A stretch of 36,317 nt of DNA from Thermoplasmatota archaeon (GCA_030601705.1 JAUWBM010000015.1:1-36317); one strand, 5' to 3'. Numbered from the stretch's first letter, positions 13,862 to 22,791 are shown. Numbers and translations: made by a program. The notes: generated from the letters alone by a model not told the origin.

Positions 13862-15646
13862 ATGATACAGAAAACGAAAGTATTGTATGTTATTACGGCG
13901 ACTATCTTGCTTACTGCTAGCTTTGGTAATTTAGTATCAGCCGGAACTAATGAACTCGAGTATTCTCAAAATATCGTAGAATTCCAATTACTAACTGCGC
14001 CTCCTGAACCAATACGTCAACCTGCCGAATTTGAACCAATGGAGGGAGTGTTAATCCGCTACCCATTTGGGATCTCATATCAAATCATCGCTGAGATGTC
14101 AGAAGATGTCGAAGTAGTAACCATCGTTTCTAGTCAGAGTCAAGCGAACGATGTTGAATCACAATATACAACATATGGTGTAAATACTGATCACACGAGT
14201 TATTTAATTGCCCTCTCAGATTCCTATTGGACCAGAGATTATGGTCCCTGGTTTGTTTTCAACGGGGATGACGAACTAGGAGTGATAGATTTCACATACA
14301 ACCGACCAGATCGTCTAAACGATAATGCTATACCTGGCGCGTTTGCTAGTGATCAAGGTATGCCTTATTACCTTATGCCATTGGAACACACTGGTGGTAA
14401 CTATATGACTGATGGGCAAGGAATATCAGTTTCTACAAATCTTGTCTTAACTGAAAACTCGGGATATACACCTGCGCAGATTTATCAAATCGTCAACGAC
14501 TACCTTGGCGTTACTACATATCACGTTGTTCCTGACGCACTTGGCGCGTATATAAAACATATTGACTGCTGGGCAAAACTTCTCGCACCTGATGTGATCA
14601 TGATCATCGAGGTGTCCCCTAGCCATTCTCACTATGATGAAATTGAGGAAGCTGTACAATATTTCGAAAATCAAACAAGTTGTTATGGAACTTCCTATCA
14701 GATTGAAAGAGTGTATACACATTTGAATGAGCCTTATATAAACTCACTTATTTTGAATGATAAAGCCCTGATTCCAATAACAGGAAGTCAGTGGGATGAT
14801 GAAGCAATTGAATCTTATGAAGATGCGATGCCAGGATATGAAGTCCTTGGATTTACCGGCTCCTGGCAATCCACCGATGCGCTTCACTGCAGAGCCAAAG
14901 GAATAACAGACCGATATATGCTCTACATAGAACACACACCATTATACGGTGTTCAAAATGGAGATGACGGTGTTGATATTCAAGCAAAAATAGTGCCGTA
15001 CAGTGGAGAAAGCCTAATTAGTGGTTCAACTTGTGTCTACTGGAGAGAAGAAAACGGAGATTGGGATTCCGTTCAAATGACATCTTTAGGAGATGATTAT
15101 TACCATGCTATTATTTATCCTCAGGAAGATGGGGCAACCATCTATTATTACATTCATGCAGAAGATAACTCCGATAGAACCGAAAACCATCCCTACATCG
15201 GCGCATCAGGAGCACATTCATTTATAGTTAACATTACTGAAACCAATAATTCACCAGAAAAACCAAGCAAACCATCAGGTGAAACACAGGGTCAAACCGG
15301 AACGTCATATCCCTATTCTACAAGTGCAACTGACCCGGATAGTGATAAGTTAGAGTATGGCTGGGACTGGGATGGAGACAACGTTGTTGATCAATGGGAT
15401 GACAACGGGGGTAGTTATTACCAATCTGGAACAACGATTTCCACATCTCATGCATGGTCAGATGATGGTACGTATTATGTGAAGGTAAAAGCAAAAGACA
15501 TCTATGGTGAAGAAAGCGTTTGGTCAGATCCTCTCTCAGTAACTATGCCAAAGAGTAATGTATTTTACCTTACATTACTTGATTATTTAGAATTATTCTT
15601 TCCCCGGATTTATTCTTTATTAAATAATTTAACATTTTTCAACTGA
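13862..15646 (+). CDS. Secreted peptidylarginine deiminase (PPAD-type) with PKD domain
   Basis: 594 aa with a GGTG site before the ATG. Signal peptide at ~8-27. Deiminase domain at ~48-360 of the agmatine deiminase/PPAD family. Catalytic residues are D126 (WTRDYGPW), H233 and D235 (KHIDCW), N294 and C343 (ALHCRAKG). These track D130, H236, D238, N297 and C351 of Porphyromonas gingivalis PPAD, with nearly the same spacing. YNRPDRLND (R148, R151) sits where PPAD has arginines that hold the substrate C-terminal carboxylate, and is unlike cytosolic agmatine deiminases. A beta domain (~370-458) and a PKD-like domain (~465-575, DPDSDKLEYGWDWDGDN) follow. The end is a hydrophobic tail, LDYLELFFPRIYSLLNN. 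It likely converts peptide arginine to citrulline outside the cell; agmatine deiminase is the less likely alternative. Confidence 0.85.
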   Translation: MIQKTKVLYVITATILLTASFGNLVSAGTNELEYSQNIVEFQLLTAPPEPIRQPAEFEPMEGVLIRYPFGISYQIIAEMSEDVEVVTIVSSQSQANDVESQYTTYGVNTDHTSYLIALSDSYWTRDYGPWFVFNGDDELGVIDFTYNRPDRLNDNAIPGAFASDQGMPYYLMPLEHTGGNYMTDGQGISVSTNLVLTENSGYTPAQIYQIVNDYLGVTTYHVVPDALGAYIKHIDCWAKLLAPDVIMIIEVSPSHSHYDEIEEAVQYFENQTSCYGTSYQIERVYTHLNEPYINSLILNDKALIPITGSQWDDEAIESYEDAMPGYEVLGFTGSWQSTDALHCRAKGITDRYMLYIEHTPLYGVQNGDDGVDIQAKIVPYSGESLISGSTCVYWREENGDWDSVQMTSLGDDYYHAIIYPQEDGATIYYYIHAEDNSDRTENHPYIGASGAHSFIVNITETNNSPEKPSKPSGETQGQTGTSYPYSTSATDPDSDKLEYGWDWDGDNVVDQWDDNGGSYYQSGTTISTSHAWSDDGTYYVKVKAKDIYGEESVWSDPLSVTMPKSNVFYLTLLDYLELFFPRIYSLLNNLTFFN

Positions 15647-15705
15647 TGTTTTTCAAATCATAGATAAGGTTTTAATACTAAAGGTAATTATATAATGGGG
15701 ATAAT

Positions 15706-18492
15706 ATGACAGGGTTAAGAACTTACTCAATTTTGAAGCTGAAGATACTCTTAGTAGTTGGTATATTAACTTTAGTTGGCTCTACATCAATTTTTGCTGC
15801 TGAGCATATTCAAGAAGACGATGTTTTTGTATCTAATACATATGTTAGTAATAATGAGCTCATTATTACATTTGAATTATCAGAATTAATTCAAACTCAA
15901 ATTTCTACAGAGGAAGGAGTTTTCACAATTTTAAAAATCCCTGACTCTGGTTTCATCGGGGAAATAGGAACACCACAATTACCTATGTGGACTCGATTAT
16001 ACGCTGTTCCCAACACTCAAGTCTCCTTAGAAATATTAGAATCCCATGTCCTTGAATCGCGCCATGTTGGAAGAATCTATCCTGTTCAACAGCCTCATAT
16101 TGACAGTGAGATAATTGAAGATTCAGAATTTGTGTTTGATGAATCCTTCTACCAACAGGACGTATCCTATCCAGATTACCTTGTAGAAATTTTAGACACG
16201 GGCAATATTCGTGATATCCCGTTTGTGAGAATTGTATTCTATCCAGTACAATACAATCCAAAACAAGGTCTAGCAACTATCTACGATCAAATAACAATCA
16301 AACTTACATGTAACAATGGTGAAAACGTATTCGTTGAATCTAATTTTGAGCAGACGCCTTTTTATAATCTATATGAGAATGTTTTCATCAATTGGGAAGG
16401 ATTCCTTGAGAATATAATCGTTGAACAAAACTCATTTTCAAACACTGGAACAAGAGATTCGGGATGCGAATATCTTATCATAACTCATCCTACGTTCTAT
16501 GACCAGGCGAAGGAGTTGGGAGAGTGGAAGCATAAAAAAGGATTGATGACTAAATTGGTAAACATTACTGATATTGGAAGTACTGCCGAAGATTTACGTC
16601 AATACATACAAAACGTCTATGACACCTGGAATCCTGCACCATCATACATTCTTCTTGCTGGCGATGCAGAATATGTTCCTACAAATTATCTATACATCCA
16701 TCCTTATGATGGGGCCTATACAGCATCTGATATGTGGTATACTACAGTAAACGGATCTGATTATTATCCAGATATATTTATCGGACGTTTGCCTGTTGAT
16801 ACAACAGATCAGGCAGATACAATCGTTCAAAAGATTCTAACCTATGAGCAGACGCCTCCTACCTTATCTAATTTTTATGAAAATTTTGCTGTAGCAGCGT
16901 ACTTCCAGGATAACGAAAATAATGGATATGAATCTCGACGGTTTGTAAGAACATCAGAAGAAGTCAGGGATTATCTGTTATCAGAAGATTATGAGGGAGA
17001 ACGAATTTATTGTACAGAATCATATATTAATCCGACTAATTATAACAATGGTCCTTATGGTAATGGGGAGCCTTTACCGGATGAGCTACTTCGTCCAACT
17101 TTTGCTTGGGACGGTGATACTGATGATATAATCGATGCAATTGAACAGGGTGTTTTTATCTTGAATCATCGGGATCATGGAGGTGTAGACGGTTGGGGAG
17201 ATCCTTATTTTGCCTCTAGTCATATTGAGGGATTAACAAACGGTGACCTCCTGCCCGTTGTATTTAGTATAAATTGTCTTACGGGAAGATTTGATGATTA
17301 TGAGTGCTTCTGTGAGAAATTCCTGAGAAAAGATGGCGGTGGTGCCGTCGCTGTTTTTGGCGCATCTCGAGTAAGCTATAGTGGATATAATGACTTTTTA
17401 TGTCGTGGCTTTTATGATGCTCAATGGCCTGATTTTGATCTAGATGTTGGTGGCGATACTCCACTTTATAGTTTAGGAGAAATATTGAACTATGGTAAGA
17501 TCTACATGGCAAACACATGGGGCGATTTTTGGGGCTATGAGAATTTAACCTTTGAGTTGTTCCATTGTTTTGGTGATCCAACCATACAGATATGGACATC
17601 GTTTCCACAGAATTTATCAGTAGATTATCCACCAACCATACCCTATGGACCAGGTATTGTTCAGCCAATTATTGTTCAGGTTACGGTGGAGAGTAATAGT
17701 AGTCCAGTACAAGATGCACTGGTCTGTCTTATGCAACCAAATGGATGTTACGTCAGGGGGTATACAGATGTTACTGGAATGGTTGAACTTGAGGTTGATG
17801 TTCAAAATCCTGATGAAGCAACACTTACTGTTTCTGCCCACGATCATCTTCCATACACCGCACAAGTTCAGATTGTCGATAGTTATCCACCTGAACCACC
17901 AACCGTTAATGGACCCGTAGTAGGAAAACCAGAAAAAGAGTATGAATACACAGCGATCACAACCGATCCTGAAGGAAATCAAATATTTTATCTGTTCGAC
18001 TGGGGGGATGGAACATCTACTGATTGGCTTGGGCCATTTTCTTCGGGACAATCTGCAACTGCATCTCACGCGTGGCCAGCTGTGGGTAATTATGAAATAA
18101 AGGTAAGAGCGAAAGATGTGAACGACTCTATAAGTTATTGGTCAGAGCCGTATTCAGTGCAAATTGGGTTACCAGTGGTTGATATCGGTCTTATCAAAGG
18201 CGGGTTATTCAAAGTAACTGCGGCAATTAAAAATACAGGAATTGTTAAAGCAGAAGAAATAAATTGGAAGATTGCCTTAGATGGTGGTTTCATATTACTG
18301 GGTAAAGAGACCACTGGTACAATCGATACTATCCTGGCGGGCGAAGAACAGAACGTAATTTCTGATTTGATATTTGGATTTGGGCCAACACGGGTAGTTA
18401 TGACAGTAGACATACCAGAAGGGTCAGACGAAAGAGATCAAGATGCATACGTACTGTTGTTCTTCATAAAGGTTAACCCCGGTGGCATCTAA
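15706..18492 (+). CDS. Second secreted C25 (gingipain-like) peptidase with PKD and CARDB-like domains
   Basis: 928 aa with a GGGGAT site before the ATG. Signal peptide at ~10-32. Propeptide region at ~40-245 (LPMWTRLYAVP, YNPKQGLATIYDQI). Catalytic domain at ~253-625: YLIITHPTFYDQ, YILLAGDAEYVPT, YPDIFIGRLP, catalytic His in NHRDHGG (H491), catalytic Cys in SINCLTGRFDD (C524), FGDPTIQIW. An Ig-like domain (~640-730), a PKD domain (~735-820, FDWGDGTS) and a CARDB-like tail (LPVVDIGLIKGGLFK) follow. The propeptide and catalytic parts are clearly different from the first C25 protein, so specificities probably differ. A hairpin terminator follows at 18507. Confidence 0.9.
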   Translation: MTGLRTYSILKLKILLVVGILTLVGSTSIFAAEHIQEDDVFVSNTYVSNNELIITFELSELIQTQISTEEGVFTILKIPDSGFIGEIGTPQLPMWTRLYAVPNTQVSLEILESHVLESRHVGRIYPVQQPHIDSEIIEDSEFVFDESFYQQDVSYPDYLVEILDTGNIRDIPFVRIVFYPVQYNPKQGLATIYDQITIKLTCNNGENVFVESNFEQTPFYNLYENVFINWEGFLENIIVEQNSFSNTGTRDSGCEYLIITHPTFYDQAKELGEWKHKKGLMTKLVNITDIGSTAEDLRQYIQNVYDTWNPAPSYILLAGDAEYVPTNYLYIHPYDGAYTASDMWYTTVNGSDYYPDIFIGRLPVDTTDQADTIVQKILTYEQTPPTLSNFYENFAVAAYFQDNENNGYESRRFVRTSEEVRDYLLSEDYEGERIYCTESYINPTNYNNGPYGNGEPLPDELLRPTFAWDGDTDDIIDAIEQGVFILNHRDHGGVDGWGDPYFASSHIEGLTNGDLLPVVFSINCLTGRFDDYECFCEKFLRKDGGGAVAVFGASRVSYSGYNDFLCRGFYDAQWPDFDLDVGGDTPLYSLGEILNYGKIYMANTWGDFWGYENLTFELFHCFGDPTIQIWTSFPQNLSVDYPPTIPYGPGIVQPIIVQVTVESNSSPVQDALVCLMQPNGCYVRGYTDVTGMVELEVDVQNPDEATLTVSAHDHLPYTAQVQIVDSYPPEPPTVNGPVVGKPEKEYEYTAITTDPEGNQIFYLFDWGDGTSTDWLGPFSSGQSATASHAWPAVGNYEIKVRAKDVNDSISYWSEPYSVQIGLPVVDIGLIKGGLFKVTAAIKNTGIVKAEEINWKIALDGGFILLGKETTGTIDTILAGEEQNVISDLIFGFGPTRVVMTVDIPEGSDERDQDAYVLLFFIKVNPGGI
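18168..18486 (+). repeat. Duplicated C-terminal domain, copy 2
   Basis: Matches 13452-13766; see that entry. Small in-frame differences are concentrated in the IDTILAGEEQ region. Confidence 0.85.
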
Positions 18493-18506
18493 CATTACCA
18501 CACATG

Positions 18507-18526
18507 GGGAGTTTTCCTCCCTTTTT
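18507..18526 (+). terminator. Hairpin with T-tract after the second C25 gene
   Basis: GGGAG (18507-18511) pairs with CTCCC (18517-18521) around a TTTTC loop and is followed by five T. It lies 15 bases after the stop codon and is well placed to end the peptidase-deiminase-peptidase transcript. Confidence 0.6.
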
Positions 18527-18617
18527 AATGTTTTAAAAGTACACTTTTCCATCAAAAATTTGGTTAGGAAATCAAATGGTTATTTCTGCTGAGGATTTGT
18601 ATTCCTAAAACATTCCA

Positions 18618-18818
18618 TTATTTAACTACTTTAAACTCATCAATTCCTTCAAGTAAAGCTAATTGTTCACCGTTATCCCAATCTACCCAGATAAGTGTTT
18701 CATCAGGCGATTTCTCTACTTTAAAAACTGTTCCTTTATCTCCTGTCTCCAGTCGTGTCCATGTGTCGTTCATAAAAATTATTTGAACTCTATCTCCTAT
18801 TTTTACGGTTTTTTTCAT
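18618..18818 (-). CDS. DUF4314-type small beta-barrel protein
   Basis: 66 aa. VKIGDRVQIIFMNDTWTRLE, GDKGTV and VDWDNGEQLALLEGIDEF follow the DUF4314 pattern (GDRV..., GDKGTV, WDNG..L.LI.G.D.F), an SH3-like barrel often found in mobile elements. No function is established. It lies just outside the tRNA-Gly remnant at 18855 on the minus strand. Confidence 0.65.
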   Translation of the reverse strand: MKKTVKIGDRVQIIFMNDTWTRLETGDKGTVFKVEKSPDETLIWVDWDNGEQLALLEGIDEFKVVK

Positions 18819-18854
18819 TACTATTTACAACTCCATTTACTTTAACTAATCCAT

Positions 18855-18897
18855 GCGGATACTAGGATTCGAACCCGGGCGATTAACTTGGGAAGTC
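18855..18897 (-). pseudogene. tRNA-Gly 3'-half remnant (candidate attachment site)
   Basis: This stretch matches the 3' half of tRNA-Gly(CCC) at 21031-21073 with five mismatches, from the acceptor end through the T arm to the anticodon loop; then similarity ends abruptly. The T stem is broken by the changes, so it is not functional. Same orientation as the intact gene. A copy of only the tRNA 3' half is what integration at a tRNA leaves behind. Confidence 0.7.
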
Positions 18898-19020
18898 GTC
18901 TCCAACTGGAGAAAACTTGCTTACCTCTAACGTAGATGTAGATAAATATTTTACTCTTAGAAACATCGAAGAGATTCCAAAAAAACTACGGAGCTTTTAA
19001 ACACTTATTTAGTGCAGGAG

Positions 19021-20679
19021 CTAATTAGAAGATTTTCGAACTTCCTCTTTTATCCGTTGTATATGCCCTCGCCCCAGCGCTTTGACTTCGCAGCCTAATT
19101 GAAAATATTGTTTAATATTATCATCAGACAGAATACCGAAGCAATCAATAACAGCAATGGGACTCCCAGCCCATGAAACAATATCCTTAGGGTTAAGGTT
19201 GAGATATTGCATGTGCGGGATTGCTAAAATCATTGCCTCAACCCCTCTGAGTTCTTCAGATAAATTTTTACCAACACTCAAGTTCATTAATTCATCCTGA
19301 TTACGGAAAAATCGTGACCATGAATGTCCAGATGCAGGATATATATCTTGTTTTTCAAATTCGTACCAATGTTCAACATAAGGGTCATGAACACGCATTT
19401 CTGCTCCCATTTCGGTAAGTTTACGCACAACTATTTCACTGCCACTATACCGAGTATCACCAACATCTTGACGGTAGCTGGCACCGCATAATAGGACATC
19501 AGCACCTGCTATATATCTTCCCATATTACGAAGGGCGTCACGCGTGAGTTCTGCAACATGCAAAGCCCTGGTATCGTTGATATCGATTGCCTGTGGTGTG
19601 ATTTTAAAAACACTGTCACCATCTTCGAATCCGAGAATGTGCCGATAGGCCCAGTATCCCAAGCCACCATCTTTGGGCAGACAATACCCGCCAATGCCCG
19701 GTCCAGGGAAAATAATATTACTGTGTGTGGGACGCACTTTAATTGCGTTGATAACTTTTATTAAATCTACACCATTTCGCTCTGCAAAAATGCTCCATTC
19801 ATTTAAAAAAGCTAGAATCGTTGCGCGGTAGGAATTCTCTACTATTTTCGTTGTTTCCGATTCAATTGGTCTGTCCATGATTGTAAGAGGATAATCTTTC
19901 GTGTTGAGTACCTCTCGAAGAAATTTTTCTACACGTTCTCTTGCCTCAGTACTACATCCGGAACATACACGCCAAAAATCACGGATACTAGCGACATATT
20001 CCTTTCCGGGCATGACTCTTTCGAAACTGTGAGCCAATAAGGGTTCAGATTGTATTCCTCGCTGATTAAAGGCTTTTTTTAATATGGGCCAGGCTACAAA
20101 CTCGGTAGTACCAGGAGCCACCGTAGTTTCAATAAGCACTAGACAATGAGATTGAATTTTTTGCCCAATGGTTCGTATAGTCTCTTCAAGGGCAGCCATA
20201 TCAGTCTCACCTGTCTTCATTTTACCAAGATCTTTTTTGGTGAAATCACACTGTACATCCACAACAACGCAGTCAGCTAATTTCAGGCAGTCACTATTAT
20301 AAGTAGCAATTAAGGTTTTATTATCCAGCACGCTTCTTGAAATAAGTTCGTCTACCTCAGGATCCTCAGCCTTAACAGGTGATTCACCACGGTTTAGCAG
20401 AGGTATCTTCCAGTAACTTCGGAAGCTTGGTCTCTGACAACCTATTACAAATTTGCTGTAATTCCCTTTTTCATCTTTGGTATCGGCAATGATTGTAGCC
20501 ATAACAGCGCCTACAAAGCCTACTCCCATGACCACTACAATTTCTTTGTTTTCCTCTCTCGCTTTGGTTGTAAGTTGTTCGACGCGTTGGAATTCCTTAT
20601 CATAATCGTCTTTCTGTGGGATTGAGAATTTCTCACCTGAAGGACTTGTTGAGTGAGTGATAACTTCATTATTTGACAT
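19021..20679 (-). CDS. UDP/GDP-sugar dehydrogenase (nucleotide-sugar dehydrogenase)
   Basis: 552 aa from ATG 20679, which has a GGAGA site; a TTG lies one codon before. The NAD-binding loop is VVVMGVGFVGA (~50-60). IETTVAPGTT (~185-193) and the active-site cysteine in GPGIGGYCLPKD (C334) identify the UDP-glucose/UDP-ManNAc 6-dehydrogenase family, which oxidises C6 of a nucleotide sugar to a uronate in two NAD-dependent steps. The protein is longer than the usual ~430 aa: it has a ~45-residue N-terminal extension and enlarged loops, a variant seen in archaea. It probably supplies uronates for surface glycans or N-glycans. It is the cargo gene between the two tRNA-Gly sequences. Confidence 0.85.
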   Translation of the reverse strand: MSNNEVITHSTSPSGEKFSIPQKDDYDKEFQRVEQLTTKAREENKEIVVVMGVGFVGAVMATIIADTKDEKGNYSKFVIGCQRPSFRSYWKIPLLNRGESPVKAEDPEVDELISRSVLDNKTLIATYNSDCLKLADCVVVDVQCDFTKKDLGKMKTGETDMAALEETIRTIGQKIQSHCLVLIETTVAPGTTEFVAWPILKKAFNQRGIQSEPLLAHSFERVMPGKEYVASIRDFWRVCSGCSTEARERVEKFLREVLNTKDYPLTIMDRPIESETTKIVENSYRATILAFLNEWSIFAERNGVDLIKVINAIKVRPTHSNIIFPGPGIGGYCLPKDGGLGYWAYRHILGFEDGDSVFKITPQAIDINDTRALHVAELTRDALRNMGRYIAGADVLLCGASYRQDVGDTRYSGSEIVVRKLTEMGAEMRVHDPYVEHWYEFEKQDIYPASGHSWSRFFRNQDELMNLSVGKNLSEELRGVEAMILAIPHMQYLNLNPKDIVSWAGSPIAVIDCFGILSDDNIKQYFQLGCEVKALGRGHIQRIKEEVRKSSN

Positions 20680-20871
20680 CAAAAATGTCTCCTATGTTAA
20701 GATTTAATTAAGTTGATATTGGATGGAGTTACAAATATTTTTTGTTCAAATTACTTTAAAGTAGTTGAAGATAGGCATGCAACTGAGTTACGTTATTGGT
20801 AAGTAGAGTTTTAATCCTGTGTTATGTTATCACATTCTGGTAGTTAGACGTATATAGCATCATACGTATCT

Positions 20872-21048
20872 ATGCGCATGGCCAAGAAACCATTGAATCT
20901 TCTGGTTGATGAAGATTTAGTTAAGAAAGCTAGAGATCATGGTCTTGTTATTAGTAGGTTTTTGGAAAACAAACTACAAGAGTATTTTTCATTCATTGAT
21001 ACACTAAGTAAGGTAGATAAATCTAATTATGCGGATACCGGGATTTGA
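20872..21048 (+). CDS. CcdA/RHH-like small protein running into the tRNA-Gly gene
   Basis: ATG 20872 or 20878. AKKPLNLLVDEDLVKKARDH then GLVISRFLENKLQEYF is the pattern of CcdA-type or RHH antitoxins (beta strand, ELVK.AK, GLNISKFLE). The frame continues antisense through the 3' end of the tRNA (NYADTGI) and stops at TGA 21046-21048, inside the T loop. If the ends were rejoined at the left remnant, the TGA becomes CGA and the frame would run on for about 20 codons (ADTRIRTRAINLGSR...). That suggests the gene once spanned the attachment site of a circular form. It was not called by length alone; similar ORFs overlapping tRNA att sites are known in archaeal elements. Confidence 0.55.
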   Translation: MRMAKKPLNLLVDEDLVKKARDHGLVISRFLENKLQEYFSFIDTLSKVDKSNYADTGI

Positions 21049-21101
21049 ACCCGGGCGATTGACTTGGGAAGCCAATATCATAACCACTAGATTATATCCG
21101 C
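21031..21101 (-). tRNA. tRNA-Gly (anticodon CCC)
   Basis: On the minus strand a full cloverleaf forms. Acceptor stem GCGGATA/TATCCGC; weak D arm ATC/GAT with AGTGG in the loop; anticodon stem TTGGC/GTCAA around loop TTCCCAA, giving CCC; T arm CCGGG/CCCGG around TTCAAAT. 71 nt, no encoded CCA, no intron. Confidence 0.9.
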
Positions 21102-21236
21102 TTTTCTAAGGAGTAAAATACGCTTTTTGTTTTAGTAGTTTGTCATGTAAAAAACTAAAATTCACGGTAGCAATTAATTTTTGTTTATAGAATTTACTAA
21201 AACGTATAAAATAAAAATAAGAAAGAACTATTTAAT

Positions 21237-22685
21237 TTAAACAGCCTCTAGAATCTTCAGCACATATTTATAGAATTTATCAACTGTGCTGATATGCACT
21301 TGCTCTTCTGGAGAATGAGGGTATTTAATGGTTGGTCCTATGGATATCATGTCCATTCCTGGGAATTTCTCTCCTATGATTCCGCATTCTAACCCAGCGT
21401 GGATTGCTTCTACTGTTGGTTCTTCACCATACATCTCTTTGAAGATTTTCTTTGAAAGGGCGAGTAAATTCGACTTCAGGTTGGGTTTCCAACCAGGATA
21501 TGGTGTTTCTTCAGTAACCTTTGCACCGGAAAGCATTGCAATTGCATGTATTCTGTCGCGAAAATCTTGCAGAGCTGACATAATAGAACTCCTTGAACTC
21601 AAACCTATTAATGCATTATTCCCATCTAAAGAAACCGTTGCAAGATTCGTAGACGTTTCCACAAGGCCTGGTATGTCATAACTCATTTTGTCAACGCCGT
21701 GGGGAAGACCGTGTAAGAGATTCAATAGTTTTACTTGTGAGTCTTTACCGAGTGCCGTGTCGAGTTTTTCAATGTCTTCTATTTCCATTTTAAAGTTTGG
21801 ATCGATGGGTTTAATCTCCTCTAATATATCCTTTTCTTCAGCCTTTAAATCAGATATAAACTTGTTTCTATCTGTGCTACTAATGGAAATTTTAGCGTTC
21901 GATTCACGTGGTATTGCATTATGTTTATCTCCACCTTTGATATCTGTTAAGTAAAAGTCATGATTTTGTGAGGTTTTCCATAAAATGCGCGCCAAGAGTT
22001 TTACTGCATTTCCTCTCTGTTCATGAGCATCTACACCAGAGTGCCCTCCTCTGAGACCTGAGATTTTAATAAGCATGCTCACTACATTTCCTACAGTTGG
22101 TTGTGTTTTTAGCGGTAGCGATATTTTTGAATCCCCACCACCAGCACATCCAACTGTTATTACACCAAAGTCTTCACTATCAATATTAAACATTATCTTC
22201 CCTGTTAACATATCTGATTTCAGCGCAAAGGCACCGGTGAGTCCTGTTTCCTCATCAACAGTAAACAAAGCTTCTACGGATCCATGTTTCAATGTCTTAT
22301 CTTCCAGTATAGCAAGAGTTGTCGCAACACCGATGCCGTCGTCTGCTCCAAGAGTTGTGCCATCAGCCGTAAGTATATCGCCCTTTAGCTTGAGTTTTAT
22401 TGGATCTTTGGTAAAATCATGATCGACGTCACTGTTTTTCTCACAAACCATATCCATATGGCTCTGCAAAATAACAACTGGTCTATCTTCCATTCCAGAG
22501 CTTGCGGGTTTTAAAATGACAACATTGCCTGGTTTATCTGTTTTTGACTTCAATCCATGTTGTTTTGCAAAATCCAAAATATAATTTCTAATTTTATCCT
22601 CATGTTTTGAACAGTGAGGTATTTTCCTGATCTCGTCAAAGTGTTTCCATAAAAGTTTCGGTTCTAAATTCTCAATAACTGACAT
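21237..22685 (-). CDS. pepD: Aminoacyl-histidine dipeptidase (peptidase M20C)
   Basis: 482 aa, the usual PepD length, with GGAGG before the ATG. Metal and catalytic motifs: LQSHMDMV (H76, D78), GADDGIG (D115), VDEETGLTGA (E145/E146), NIDSED (D169). The dimerisation domain is at ~180-380 and the C-terminal metal histidine is in PHSPEEQVH. It cleaves short dipeptides such as Xaa-His in the cytoplasm. With the secreted C25 peptidases encoded nearby it fits a protein-scavenging lifestyle, though it is not in their operon. Confidence 0.9.
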   Translation of the reverse strand: MSVIENLEPKLLWKHFDEIRKIPHCSKHEDKIRNYILDFAKQHGLKSKTDKPGNVVILKPASSGMEDRPVVILQSHMDMVCEKNSDVDHDFTKDPIKLKLKGDILTADGTTLGADDGIGVATTLAILEDKTLKHGSVEALFTVDEETGLTGAFALKSDMLTGKIMFNIDSEDFGVITVGCAGGGDSKISLPLKTQPTVGNVVSMLIKISGLRGGHSGVDAHEQRGNAVKLLARILWKTSQNHDFYLTDIKGGDKHNAIPRESNAKISISSTDRNKFISDLKAEEKDILEEIKPIDPNFKMEIEDIEKLDTALGKDSQVKLLNLLHGLPHGVDKMSYDIPGLVETSTNLATVSLDGNNALIGLSSRSSIMSALQDFRDRIHAIAMLSGAKVTEETPYPGWKPNLKSNLLALSKKIFKEMYGEEPTVEAIHAGLECGIIGEKFPGMDMISIGPTIKYPHSPEEQVHISTVDKFYKYVLKILEAV

Positions 22686-22791
22686 ATATCTATGCCTCCC
22701 TTAAATTAAAAACCGATAATACAACAACAAATAAAAAAGGTTTGCCAAGACGGTTACACGGCATTATAATTTCATAATTTTGTAGAAATAG

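Larger units (their letters stand above)
18855..21073. mobile_element. Candidate 2.2-kb integrated element at tRNA-Gly
   Basis: It is bounded by the tRNA 3'-half remnant on the left and the intact tRNA-Gly on the right, in direct orientation. Contents: a nucleotide-sugar dehydrogenase gene and a CcdA/RHH-like ORF running into the tRNA. No integrase lies inside, so it would be a defective or non-autonomous element, or the residue of a larger one. A simple decayed tandem tRNA duplication is the main alternative. Confidence 0.5.

Noticed and set aside
15680..15705. Separate promoter (ATTATATAATG) for the second C25 gene
   Set aside because: The TATA-like sequence is too close to the ATG; transcription would start inside the gene, so read-through from upstream is more likely.
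18855..18990. Complete second tRNA gene
   Set aside because: Only the 3' half is present; no 5' acceptor strand matching TATCCGC and no D arm follow, and the T stem is mispaired.
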